From an uncultured Oscillospiraceae bacterium (lineage in GTDB: Bacteria; Bacillota; Clostridia; Oscillospirales; Oscillospiraceae), in contig CAJUKH010000026.1 of NCBI GenBank assembly GCA_910587345.1, forward strand, positions 124,001-188,000: 64,000 nt of DNA, written 5' to 3'. The notes below the pieces were generated by a model. It was not told the DNA's origin and did no database searches. It worked only from the letters and a program-made list of their open reading frames with translations. This document shows, piece after piece, positions 39,738 to 47,357 of the stretch. The first letter of the stretch is position 1; the number at the start of each line of letters is the position of its first letter. The position numbers and the translations under genes were made by a program.

Positions 39738-40052
39738 TTATTCCTTTTCCGTCATTTCCAACAGCTTATCCACCCCCGCCGCCTTCAAGACTTTGGCGGC
39801 GTAGGAAGGGACATTTTGAAGCCGCATACTTCCGCCCAACTGACACATCCGCTTCCAGGTCCGCAGTACCACGGCAATACCGGAGCTGTCCATAAATGTG
39901 ACCTTGCTCATATCCAGTTCCAGCGAACCGGGCAAAGCGGTGTCCAGCTTTTGGGTCAGCTGACTCATCAGGCTTTTGGCTGCATGGTGGTCCACCTCCC
40001 CGATGATTTGTACTGTCAGAGCCTGTCCCTCTTCCAGATAGTCCACCGGCAT
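39738..40052 (-). CDS. spoIIAA: Anti-anti-sigma factor SpoIIAA
   Basis: A STAS-domain protein which, when dephosphorylated by SpoIIE, binds SpoIIAB and frees SigF. The 104-residue product has the STAS fold with the phosphorylation site in VTFMDSSGIAVVLRTW (Ser at about residue 57-58). Start at 40052 (MPVDYLEEGQ) has AAAGGAGGAGAGAGC ahead; the frame extends through the upstream hairpin but is not translated there. No sigma-H-like promoter could be recognised between the hairpin at 40082-40116 and the start, which is unusual for this operon. Confidence 0.95.
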   Translation of the reverse strand: MPVDYLEEGQALTVQIIGEVDHHAAKSLMSQLTQKLDTALPGSLELDMSKVTFMDSSGIAVVLRTWKRMCQLGGSMRLQNVPSYAAKVLKAAGVDKLLEMTEKE

Positions 40053-40080
40053 ATGCTCTCTCCTCCTTTGCAGGCATAAA

Positions 40081-40116
40081 AAATCGCTGTGTACCAAAAA
40101 CTGGTACACAGCGATT
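40081..40116 (-). terminator. Terminator hairpin in the spoIIA leader
   Basis: Perfect 15-bp stem (40082-40096 with 40102-40116), five-base loop, then six T on the minus strand. It ends 30 bases before the spoIIAA start, leaving no room for a promoter in between. Confidence 0.88.
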
Positions 40117-40143
40117 ATAGGGCTTGTCCTCTGCAATTTTCTG

Positions 40144-40932
40144 TCACATTATGGCCTCGAAATGGGTAAAGACCCACTTATCGCCCACTTTTTGATAGGG
40201 AAAGCTGTAACTGCGCACTCCCATGGGAAAATCAGGGTCTTCCCACAGCAGTTCTATTGTGACCTGAACGGTACACAGACCATCGCCCTCCTCCGGCCAT
40301 AGCACCATCTCGGTAACAGCCCCGGTGTTCACATTGGCTCCCCTGCCGGCGCCCATGGCGTACAAACCGCCCTGAGGGCCATCCACGAAAAGATTATTCG
40401 CCGGCTTCAGCAGTTCATCCACAATTTCATCGGAAAAAAGATCTTTCAGATACGCCCGCAGCGTCTCTATACTCTCCAGTTCGGGCCGAGTCACACGGAA
40501 GAAAGTCCATTCCGCCTCTTCCCCGGCCACCGGAATGGAGATGCTGTCTGTCGTGTCCAACATCAAGCCGCTGTCATCATACCCGGCAAACCAACCGTAA
40601 CTCTCCCGTGCCTTGTGATAAGCCTCCAGCACCTGTTCATCGGTGGGCCGTTCCCCCCGGTCCGACGGCTCATCTTCCAAAGGTATCACAGGCTCTTCCG
40701 TTTCGGCGGGTATTGTCTCCTCTGTGCTGAAAATATGCTCCTCTACAGGCTGTACAGAAACAGGGATCTCCTCCAAAACAGGGCTGGGCGTTACTTTGGG
40801 GGGCAAATTGCCTTCGGGCAATTCACTCCCCGGAACGGGCAGTTCTTCAGACGTGGATTCTGTCACCTCTGCCGTCTGACAGCCGCTCAACACAAATGCC
40901 AGTATGGCTGCTATAATAAGACGCTTTTTCAC
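40144..40932 (-). CDS. Lipoprotein, IseA (DL-endopeptidase inhibitor)-like domain
   Basis: A 262-residue lipoprotein: signal sequence and lipobox VLSGC (Cys18), then a Pro/Glu/Thr-rich linker to about 95, then a compact domain. The domain's AYHKARESYGWFAGYDDSGLMLDTTDSI start, RVTRPELESIETLRAYLKDLFSDEIVDELL and GGLYAMGAGRGANVNTG blocks recall clostridial IseA-like domains, which in B. subtilis inhibit cell-wall DL-endopeptidases. That link is from pattern memory and should be read as probable. It lies upstream of the spoIIA operon on the same strand, with its own promoter. Confidence 0.75.
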   Translation of the reverse strand: MKKRLIIAAILAFVLSGCQTAEVTESTSEELPVPGSELPEGNLPPKVTPSPVLEEIPVSVQPVEEHIFSTEETIPAETEEPVIPLEDEPSDRGERPTDEQVLEAYHKARESYGWFAGYDDSGLMLDTTDSISIPVAGEEAEWTFFRVTRPELESIETLRAYLKDLFSDEIVDELLKPANNLFVDGPQGGLYAMGAGRGANVNTGAVTEMVLWPEEGDGLCTVQVTIELLWEDPDFPMGVRSYSFPYQKVGDKWVFTHFEAIM

Positions 40933-40970
40933 GGCAGCCTCCTCCTTCGAGCGAATTTACATTACACGAT

Positions 40971-40999
40971 ATTGTATCCGCTTCGACAGAAAAGCACAA
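40971..40999 (-). promoter_or_regulatory. Sigma-A promoter for IseA-like lipoprotein
   Basis: Minus strand TTGTGC (40999-40994), 17-base spacer, TACAAT (40976-40971). Confidence 0.75.
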
Positions 41000-41044
41000 C
41001 CATAAATTTGTGGTAAAATTACACAAACTTTTCCTTTTCGCCCT

Positions 41045-43693
41045 TTACATCAGTCCGGCAGCAGATTCCTCAAGTTTTGCAATAAGTGCTTTCAAACTTT
41101 CCAGCCGCTCTTTTTCAGCGGCCACCACCTGCTCAGGTGCTTTGGCCAGAAAACCGGGGTTGGACAACTTGGCCTCCAGCCCGGCAAGCTGCCCCTTTTT
41201 CTGCCCCAGTTCCTTTTGGATGCGGGCCTTCTCTTTCTCCAGGTCCACAAGCTCTGCCAAGGGCATAAACACCCTGGCCGCATGGGTAATGACCTCCACC
41301 AGACCACTTTTGGCCGCATCGGCGCTGACAGGTCCTTCGGCTACCCCCACCACAGTCACATCACTGGCGTAAGCCAGACGCTTAAGCAGAGGGATGCCCT
41401 GAGTAAAGACCTGGGTCTCAGCGGTGGAGATGGTCAGATGTGCCTTTTTGGAGGGGGGCACATTCAGTTCAGACCGCTTTCCCCGCACCGTCCGGGTCAC
41501 GTCAATGAGCAGGTCCACCGCTTTCTCCTCCGCCGAGAAATTCAGGTTTTCCCGGTACTCGGGCCACTGCTGAAGCATGAGGAAATCCCCCTCGTGGGGC
41601 AGGGACTGCCAAATCTCTTCGGTGAGGAAGGGCATAAAGGGATGAAGGAGCTTCAAAGTCTCGGTCAGTACATAGCAAAGCACGTTCTGGGCCTGCTCCT
41701 TGGCAGCCTTGTCCTCCCCCTGAAGGCGGGCCTTGGTAAACTCGATATACCAGTCGCAGAAGTCGTCCCAGATAAAGTCATAGACCTTCTGGGCGGCCAC
41801 GCCCAGCTCATAGGCGTCCATATTCTCACTCACACTGGGAATGAGAGCGTTCAGCTTGGAGAGTATCCACTTGTCCTCCTGGGTCAGCTCTTTGGGCAGC
41901 TCCACCTTATCAATGGTCAGATTCATTTGCACAAAGCGGGAAGCATTCCATATCTTATTGGCAAAGTTCCGCATGGCCTCACACCGCTCGGGGAGGAAGC
42001 GCATATCGTTGCCGGGGGAGTTGCCGGTGACCAGATTGAACCGGAGGGCATCGGCGCCGTACTGCTCAGCGATCTCCAAGGGATCTACGCCATTGCCCAG
42101 GCTCTTGGACATCTTACGGCCCTTATCGTCCCGCACAAGGCCGTGGATGAGGACGGTGTGGAAGGGAGTCTTCCCCGTATGCTCACAGCCGGAGAAAATC
42201 ATCCGGGCCACCCAGAAGAAAATAATGTCATAGCCGGTGACCAGCACATCGGTGGGGTAGAAATAGTTAAAGTCCTCGGTCTTCTCAGGCCAACCCAGGG
42301 TGGAGAAGGGCCACAACGCAGAGGAGAACCAGGTGTCCAGCACATCCTCCTCCTGACGGATATGCTTGCTGCCGCAATGGCAGCATTCGGTGGGTTCGGT
42401 CTCACTGACCGTCATCTCGCCGCAGTCTTCGCATGTCCAGGCGGGGATCTGGTGGCCCCACCACAGCTGACGAGAGATACACCAGTCCTTGATATTCTCC
42501 ATCCAGTTGATATAGGTCTTGGAGAAGCGGTCGGGGACGAATTGGGTCTCCCCTTCCTTCACCACCCGCAAAGCCTCTTTGGCCAGGGGTTCCATCTTTA
42601 CAAACCACTGGGCGGAAATGAGAGGCTCTACATCATGGTGGCAGCGGGAACAGGTGCCCACATTGTGCTGATGGGATTCAACCTTCTCCAAATAGCCCTG
42701 CTCCTCCAAATCGGCCAGAATGGCCTTTCGGGCCTCGTAGCGATCCATACCGGAGTACCGGCCGTAACCCTCCACCACCTTGCCGTTATCGTCCAGAATA
42801 CGGATGGTTTCCAGATTATGGCGCAGGCCCACCTCAAAATCGTTGGGGTCGTGGGCGGGGGTCATCTTTACACAGCCGGTGCCGAACTCCATATCCACAT
42901 ATTCATCGGCCACAATGGGGATCTCCCGGCCCACCAGGGGCAGGATACACTTCTTGCCCACAATGTCCCTGTACCGTTCGTCATTGGGATTTACGGCCAC
43001 ACCGGTATCACCCAGCATGGTCTCAGGCCGAGTGGTGGCCACCACCAGATACCGTCCCTCCTCCCCCTGAATGGGATAGCGAAGATGCCAAAGGCTGCCC
43101 GGCTTATCCTGATACTCCACCTCTATATCGGAGAGGGCGGTGACACAGTGAGGGCACCAATTGATAATGCGGGAGCCTTTGTAAATAAGCCCCTTATTGT
43201 AAAGGCTGACAAAGACATGGCGGACAGCTTTGGAAAGGCCCTCATCCATGGTGAAGCGTGCCCGGTCCCAATCGCAGGAGACGCCCATCTTCTTCTGCTG
43301 CTCCACAATGCGGCTGCCATACTTCTCCTTCCAGTCCCATACCCGCTCCAGAAACTTTTCCCGCCCCAGGTCATAGCGGGACAGGCCCTCATTCTCCCGC
43401 AGGTTTTCTTCCACCTTGGCCTGGGTTGCAATGCCGGCATGGTCACAGCCGGGAATCCACAGGGCAGAATACCCCTGCATCCGCTTGAAGCGGATCAGAA
43501 TATCCTGCAGCGTACAGTCCATGGCGTGACCCATGTGGAGCTGCCCGGTGACGTTCGGAGGGGGCATGGCAATGGTGAAGGCCTTCTTGTCCGGGTCCCG
43601 GTATGCCTTAAAGCATCCGGATCTCTCCCACATTTCATAAATGCGGCCTTCTACCTCCTGGGGTTCATAGGCCTTGGGCAGTTCTTTGCTCAT
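41045..43693 (-). CDS. valS: Valyl-tRNA synthetase
   Basis: Charges tRNA-Val. The 882-residue class I synthetase has PPPNVTGQLHMGHA (HIGH-type motif, residues 53-56), the editing CP1 domain (about 160-400, with LRYPIQGEEGRYLVVATTRPETMLGDTGVAVNP), KMSKS at 527-531, the anticodon-binding domain and a C-terminal coiled coil (ELVDLEKEKARIQKELGQKKGQLAGLEAKLSNPGF). Its start overlaps the preceding acetyltransferase stop by four bases, and both lie under the Val T-box leader at 44195-44441. Confidence 0.98.
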   Translation of the reverse strand: MSKELPKAYEPQEVEGRIYEMWERSGCFKAYRDPDKKAFTIAMPPPNVTGQLHMGHAMDCTLQDILIRFKRMQGYSALWIPGCDHAGIATQAKVEENLRENEGLSRYDLGREKFLERVWDWKEKYGSRIVEQQKKMGVSCDWDRARFTMDEGLSKAVRHVFVSLYNKGLIYKGSRIINWCPHCVTALSDIEVEYQDKPGSLWHLRYPIQGEEGRYLVVATTRPETMLGDTGVAVNPNDERYRDIVGKKCILPLVGREIPIVADEYVDMEFGTGCVKMTPAHDPNDFEVGLRHNLETIRILDDNGKVVEGYGRYSGMDRYEARKAILADLEEQGYLEKVESHQHNVGTCSRCHHDVEPLISAQWFVKMEPLAKEALRVVKEGETQFVPDRFSKTYINWMENIKDWCISRQLWWGHQIPAWTCEDCGEMTVSETEPTECCHCGSKHIRQEEDVLDTWFSSALWPFSTLGWPEKTEDFNYFYPTDVLVTGYDIIFFWVARMIFSGCEHTGKTPFHTVLIHGLVRDDKGRKMSKSLGNGVDPLEIAEQYGADALRFNLVTGNSPGNDMRFLPERCEAMRNFANKIWNASRFVQMNLTIDKVELPKELTQEDKWILSKLNALIPSVSENMDAYELGVAAQKVYDFIWDDFCDWYIEFTKARLQGEDKAAKEQAQNVLCYVLTETLKLLHPFMPFLTEEIWQSLPHEGDFLMLQQWPEYRENLNFSAEEKAVDLLIDVTRTVRGKRSELNVPPSKKAHLTISTAETQVFTQGIPLLKRLAYASDVTVVGVAEGPVSADAAKSGLVEVITHAARVFMPLAELVDLEKEKARIQKELGQKKGQLAGLEAKLSNPGFLAKAPEQVVAAEKERLESLKALIAKLEESAAGLM

Positions 43694-44187
43694 ATCAAAA
43701 CACTCCTTTGTTGATTGATTTCATATTTCATTGGGGTATAGCGTATCCCGTTTTCCTCCTGCTCCTCTCCCGTGGGCACAAAACCCAATGCCAGATAGAA
43801 GGGCAGACCGTAAGGGGAAGAGTTTAGGGTGATAACTTGGGGCGGAGGGTCATCCCGGGACAGATCATCTAACAGACACCGAAACACTGCCGAGGCAAGG
43901 CCCTTTCGCTGGTACTCCCGTTTGGTAAAGACCAGATTGATGTGGGTCCGGTTTCCCCGCATCCCCATCATGGACACCAGCGTTTCCCCATCAAAAGCGC
44001 CGTACAAAGGACATATCCCTTCCCGACACCTGCGGAGAAAGTCCCCATTCTCCACAATATCCCGCCGGAAGGTCTCCACCCCCTCATCGGAGTACTCCGG
44101 GGCCTCGAACTGGAGAAAAACTTCCCACGCAAGGGCCATGGCAGCTTCCACCTCCCACGGCTTTAATCTGCGGATTTCATATCTCAC
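43690..44187 (-). CDS. GNAT-family N-acetyltransferase upstream of valS
   Basis: A 165-residue acetyltransferase. Conserved parts: YEIRRLKPWEVEAAMALAWEVFLQFEAPEYSDEGVETF at the N-terminus, HINLVFTKREYQRKGLASAVFRCLLDDL (about 91-118, with QRKGLA as the CoA loop), and LNSSPYGLPFYLALGFVPTG. The substrate is unknown. GTG at 44187 is chosen because GGGGGTGA precedes it by five bases; an upstream ATG at 44226 lies inside the T-box terminator stem. It overlaps valS by four bases, so its translation is tied to valS and both should answer to the valine T-box. Confidence 0.85.
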   Translation of the reverse strand: MRYEIRRLKPWEVEAAMALAWEVFLQFEAPEYSDEGVETFRRDIVENGDFLRRCREGICPLYGAFDGETLVSMMGMRGNRTHINLVFTKREYQRKGLASAVFRCLLDDLSRDDPPPQVITLNSSPYGLPFYLALGFVPTGEEQEENGIRYTPMKYEINQQRSVLI

Positions 44188-44194
44188 GACCTTC

Positions 44195-44441
44195 ACCCCC
44201 TCAACCAAAAACCGCCCTGAAGCCATACGGCTTCAGGGCGGAATAACTCCGTGGTACCACCTGAATTCGGGCATGGTCTGCCCGCACTCTGTCCCGTAAC
44301 GAGGGAAACGGCAAAGCTTACTGTCCTTCAGCTTTGCGGCTCGGGGGCGACCTTCCGTTCCGGGTTCACGAAGCCTTGCACCCACCGGCTCCTCTCTCCG
44401 CATTCCCCGGGGCGTACTCCTCCCCTTCTCTGCCTTTCTTG
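44195..44441 (-). ncRNA. T-box leader, probably tRNA-Val responsive
   Basis: Minus-strand T-box riboswitch. Seen: AGAGAG (44397-44392), a stem I apex with GGTGGGTGCAAGGC, a candidate specifier GTC (44351-44349, Val), a structured middle, the core AGGTGGTACCACGG around 44250-44263, and a terminator with a 13-bp stem (44241-44229 with 44224-44212) and TTTTT. It precedes the acetyltransferase-valS operon, which fits valine. Its promoter is at 44448-44476. Confidence 0.93.
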
Positions 44442-44447
44442 TTTGAC

Positions 44448-44476
44448 AGTATATGCGAATTTCTCCAAAAAGTCAA
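44448..44476 (-). promoter_or_regulatory. Sigma-A promoter for Val T-box operon
   Basis: Minus strand TTGACT (44476-44471), 17-base spacer, TATACT (44453-44448). It starts seven bases after the MFS gene ends. Confidence 0.88.
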
Positions 44477-44482
44477 GGAAAA

Positions 44483-45562
44483 TCAGCTGGCCACCAAAAA
44501 TCCGCCCAACGGAGACAGTATCACCATGGTCAGGGAGAAGCACAGAGAAGAAACAGATATCAGCGTTGCCCGCTGGCTGCTTGGGAAACGGCGGTTCAGC
44601 TCCTCCTCCACCTGCAATTCCAAAGCATCGTCCCCCATTCCCGCCAGAAAACCTCCCAGCGCCATCAGAAAGTATCCGTCTCCAAAGGCCAGACCTGCTC
44701 CCGCCGCTACCGCCGCCACCGGCAGCCCCCAGCCCAGCGGGCGGGACCATCTTCCCAAACAGGGGGCCAGCCGGGACCCCAGAATGCCGCCTATCCCCTT
44801 CATCAAAAGAAGTGGTCCCAATAAGGCAGCGGGGGTTCCCGCTTTGGGCAATGCGTCCTGAAGATAGAATCCCGTCAAGATTGCCGCCGCCCCCACAAAA
44901 GCATTGAAAAGCATCAGCCCAACCGCTTTGCGATCCAGCCGCAGGAACTGGATCGTCGAACAAGCATAGGCCAAAAAAGAACGGGATGCGTTATCCTCCC
45001 CCGATTGGATCTCCGGCTCTGTCAAATTGGCTGCCAACATCAGTCCTGCCAGTGAAAAAGCTCCATCCAAAACGTAACATATCTGCCAGCCCAGCGCAAG
45101 GGCCACTCCTGCCAGCAGTGTGACCAGAACATCTCCGCCCCGGTAGACCATATTTTGTCGGGCTGCCAGAGGAAGATATTCCCCCTCCCTTCCCATCTGC
45201 AGCAGGGAATCATAGGTAAGTGCCTCCCGAGTGCCCGAGGCCAGATTGTACCCTAAAGCGTTCAATCCCATAGAGAGCAGCACACCCCAAAATCCTTTTG
45301 AAAAAAGCATGATCACCGCCGACAGCCCAAACAGCCCCTGACTGGCCGCCAGAACCCGCTTTCGCCCCAGCAAATCAGCTGCCAGCCCTGACGGCAGCTC
45401 CCCCAGGATACTCACGAGGTGGAAAAACCCTTCGGCCAGCCCTATCTCTGCCAGAGAAAAACCCCTCAGCCCCAAAAACATCACCCAAAGGCTGCCCCCC
45501 AGACGAAAGCTCCACAGTGCTTCAAGCATGAGCAATTTTCTGATTTGATATTTCAAGTTCAC
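44483..45562 (-). CDS. MFS-family exporter behind a leader-peptide attenuator
   Basis: A major-facilitator protein of 359 residues with 11-12 membrane helices. The first loop GELPSGLAADLLGRKRVLAASQ (about 54-75) is the conserved motif A region between helices 2 and 3, and the second half repeats the pattern GTPAALLGPLLLMKGIGGILGSRLAPCLGRW. The N-terminal helices, short loops and lack of a substrate domain fit a drug or small-molecule exporter. GTG at 45562 is preferred because AGGAAGG is nine bases upstream; an ATG at 45571 touches that site. Expression is probably set by the 31-codon leader and terminator at 45608-45745. Confidence 0.85.
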   Translation of the reverse strand: MNLKYQIRKLLMLEALWSFRLGGSLWVMFLGLRGFSLAEIGLAEGFFHLVSILGELPSGLAADLLGRKRVLAASQGLFGLSAVIMLFSKGFWGVLLSMGLNALGYNLASGTREALTYDSLLQMGREGEYLPLAARQNMVYRGGDVLVTLLAGVALALGWQICYVLDGAFSLAGLMLAANLTEPEIQSGEDNASRSFLAYACSTIQFLRLDRKAVGLMLFNAFVGAAAILTGFYLQDALPKAGTPAALLGPLLLMKGIGGILGSRLAPCLGRWSRPLGWGLPVAAVAAGAGLAFGDGYFLMALGGFLAGMGDDALELQVEEELNRRFPSSQRATLISVSSLCFSLTMVILSPLGGFLVAS

Positions 45563-45607
45563 AATTCTCATCCTTCCTGATTGATTTCCGGAAGGGGATC
45601 AGAGCGC

Positions 45608-45635
45608 AAAAAAGCCGCAGCCTCAGGCTGCGGCT
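45608..45635 (-). terminator. Attenuator terminator ahead of MFS gene
   Basis: Minus strand AGCCGCAGCC (45635-45626) pairs with GGCTGCGGCT (45622-45613), three-base loop, then TTTTTT. It lies between the leader ORF stop (45650) and the MFS start. An alternative pairing of its 5' arm with the leader ORF is described in the findings. Confidence 0.92.
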
Positions 45636-45649
45636 CAGGACAAAACCTT

Positions 45650-45745
45650 TTATTGCCGTAACAGCCTGAAAAAGGGCGCACTGATTCCCTGAACGGCAAC
45701 GGCATTCCCCTTCAGGAAAAGGATGTTGGTATTTCTCCATCCCAT
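45650..45745 (-). CDS. Leader peptide (31 codons) controlling MFS exporter
   Basis: Reads MGWRNTNILFLKGNAVAV... to FFRLLRQ and stops. The ATG at 45745 has AGAAAGGGGG eight bases upstream, and the start lies only about 23 bases after the predicted transcription start. The codons for FFRL contain TCAGGCTG (45669-45662), which is exactly complementary to CAGCCTGA (45630-45623) in the terminator, and CGGC just after it pairs with GCCG. Ribosome position on this ORF would decide between terminator and antiterminator, as in known leader-controlled resistance genes. The peptide is not one I recognise. Confidence 0.8.
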   Translation of the reverse strand: MGWRNTNILFLKGNAVAVQGISAPFFRLLRQ

Positions 45746-45775
45746 AATTACTGCCCCCTTTCTAGTTTTTGCGAT

Positions 45776-45804
45776 ATTATATCACGCACACTCTTTTTTG
45801 TCAA
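45776..45804 (-). promoter_or_regulatory. Consensus sigma-A promoter for leader peptide and MFS gene
   Basis: Exact consensus on the minus strand: TTGACA (45804-45799), 17-base spacer, TATAAT (45781-45776). It overlaps the end of the EamA gene. Confidence 0.93.
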
Positions 45805-46684
45805 CTTTGTGAAAAAAAGCCAGTTTTGTCTCAGAGCAGACCACCGCCACAAAAATAAGGACAAACCCGGCCAGCATGGACACTGTCACCACATCGTGGT
45901 AAAAAATCACCGAGAAAAGCACTCCAAAAACTGATTCCAAAGACAGGATGATAGCCGCCGAGGAAGGGTCGGAGCGGCTCTGCCCCACATTCTGAAACAG
46001 AAGAGCCACCGTAGTGCACATAACGGTGAGATACCCCAGCTGGACCAACAGATCAGTGGTAAATATCCCACGAGCTGGAACCGTCTGAAATACCACAGCC
46101 AGTGCCCAGGCGTATATCGCCCCAAAAAGGAACTGAAAAATGGTCAGCAGGGTGATATCCTTCTCCGGAGAGACCTTTGCCACCGCCACAATGTGGGCGG
46201 CATAGAAAAAAGCGCTCACCAATGTAAGCCCGTCTCCCCGGGTAAGAACAAAGCCGCTGCCGTCCAGAGAGACAAGCCCCACCCCCGCCACGCAGAGCAC
46301 CGCCGCAAGAATGTTGTACCGGTCGGGCTTTCGTTTGGCGGCCGCCCAATAGAGAAAAGGCACCAGCACACAGTAGATCGAGGTCAGAAAGGCGTTTTTG
46401 GAGGGGGTGGTCTCCATCAGGCCAAAGGTCTGTGTGCCGTAGGCCGCCAACAGAAAGCCGCCAATAACAGCCCCCCGCCAGAGATAATCAGGCGTAAACT
46501 GCCGCCAGCTCTTCCAGCAGGCCAGAGAGAGCAGCACTGCGCCCCCGGTGAACCGGATGGCCAGCAGATAGAAGGTGGGTATCACATCCACCGCTCCCTT
46601 CATGATAAAGAAGGAGGAACCCCAAATCAGGGCGGCGGCAAACAGCATGGGCTTGGCAAGCCGTGTTAAAGTGGTCTCATTCAC
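45782..46684 (-). CDS. EamA/DMT-superfamily transporter
   Basis: A ten-helix membrane protein with two EamA repeats, the drug/metabolite transporter fold; the substrate is unknown. Seen: LFAAALIWGSSFFIMKGAVDVIPTFYLLAIRFTGGAVLL (repeat 1 start), TTPSKNAFLTSIYCVLVPFLYW, and in the second half DLLVQLGYLTVMCTTVALLFQNVGQSRSDPSSAAIILSLESVFGVLFSVIFYHDVVT. A 300-residue length is standard. Start is GTG 46684 (VNETTLTRLAKP), preceded by AAAAGGAG; a longer frame upstream lacks a ribosome site. Divergent from mpg, whose promoter overlaps this gene's 5' end. Confidence 0.9.
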   Translation of the reverse strand: MNETTLTRLAKPMLFAAALIWGSSFFIMKGAVDVIPTFYLLAIRFTGGAVLLSLACWKSWRQFTPDYLWRGAVIGGFLLAAYGTQTFGLMETTPSKNAFLTSIYCVLVPFLYWAAAKRKPDRYNILAAVLCVAGVGLVSLDGSGFVLTRGDGLTLVSAFFYAAHIVAVAKVSPEKDITLLTIFQFLFGAIYAWALAVVFQTVPARGIFTTDLLVQLGYLTVMCTTVALLFQNVGQSRSDPSSAAIILSLESVFGVLFSVIFYHDVVTVSMLAGFVLIFVAVVCSETKLAFFHKVDKKECA

Positions 46685-46686
46685 GA

Positions 46687-46715
46687 TTGTCAGAACTCCT
46701 TTTCTGTGGTAAAAT
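46687..46715 (+). promoter_or_regulatory. Sigma-A promoter for mpg-HAD operon
   Basis: TTGTCA (46687-46692), 17-base spacer, TAAAAT (46710-46715). It lies over the ribosome-site region of the divergent EamA gene. Confidence 0.83.
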
Positions 46716-46766
46716 AGGCAAAGTGAGTCGGCCTTGCCCGGCATCCCCGCCAGCAGGAGGGAGCAT

Positions 46767-47357
46767 ATGAAAAAACTCAATCAGAACTTCTACGCCCGGG
46801 ACACCCTTACCGTCGCTCGGGAACTGTTGGGCAAGCATCTGGTGCGGGTGGTGGATGGGGTACCCCTCACCCTCCGCATCACCGAAACCGAGGCCTATAT
46901 CGGCCGGATGGACAAGGCCTGTCACGCATACAACTACAAGCGCACCAAGCGAACCGAAACTCTTTTTGCCTCACCGGGAACAGCCTATCTCTATCTCATC
47001 TATGGGATGTACACCTGCCTCAACTGCGTCACCGAAGCCGAGGGGGAGCCGGCCGCCGTCCTGATTCGGGGCGGGGAGCCTGCCGATGCCCAAAGCGCCG
47101 ATTTACTGTCTGACAGCCGCTTTGGCTGCGCAGCGGCAGATATGTCCTCTTATCAACGAAAAAACTTTCTCAATGGACCGGGAAAATTGTGTAAGGCTCT
47201 TTCCCTTACCACAAAGGAGAATGGGCTTTCTCTGATGGGCAGCACGCTCTATATTCTGGACGCCGGAGAAACCCCCGATGCCATTTACACAGGCAAGCGT
47301 ATCGGCATCGACTATGCCGAGGAGGCCGCAGATTTCCCCTGGAGGTTTTACTTATGA
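46767..47357 (+). CDS. mpg: 3-methyladenine DNA glycosylase (Mpg/AAG type)
   Basis: Removes alkylated or deaminated purines from DNA. The 196-residue product has ARELLGKHLVRVV, then ITETEAYIGRMDKACHAYNYKRTKRTETLFASPGTAYLYLIYGMYTCLNCVT (about 39-90, with the catalytic Glu in ETEAY and the conserved YGM), and FLNGPGKLCKALSLTTKENG (about 132-151). Standard length. ATG 46767 has CAGGAGGGAGC upstream. The HAD gene starts within its stop (four-base overlap). tag, a different 3-meA glycosylase, occurs at 34073. Confidence 0.94.
   Translation: MKKLNQNFYARDTLTVARELLGKHLVRVVDGVPLTLRITETEAYIGRMDKACHAYNYKRTKRTETLFASPGTAYLYLIYGMYTCLNCVTEAEGEPAAVLIRGGEPADAQSADLLSDSRFGCAAADMSSYQRKNFLNGPGKLCKALSLTTKENGLSLMGSTLYILDAGETPDAIYTGKRIGIDYAEEAADFPWRFYL

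Noticed and set aside
41216..43714. 832-codon open frame on the plus strand opposite valS
   Set aside because: It is the antisense shadow of valS: length and position follow the valS codons exactly, it is rich in His/Gly as expected from complementing a GC-rich gene, and it has no ribosome site or known domain.
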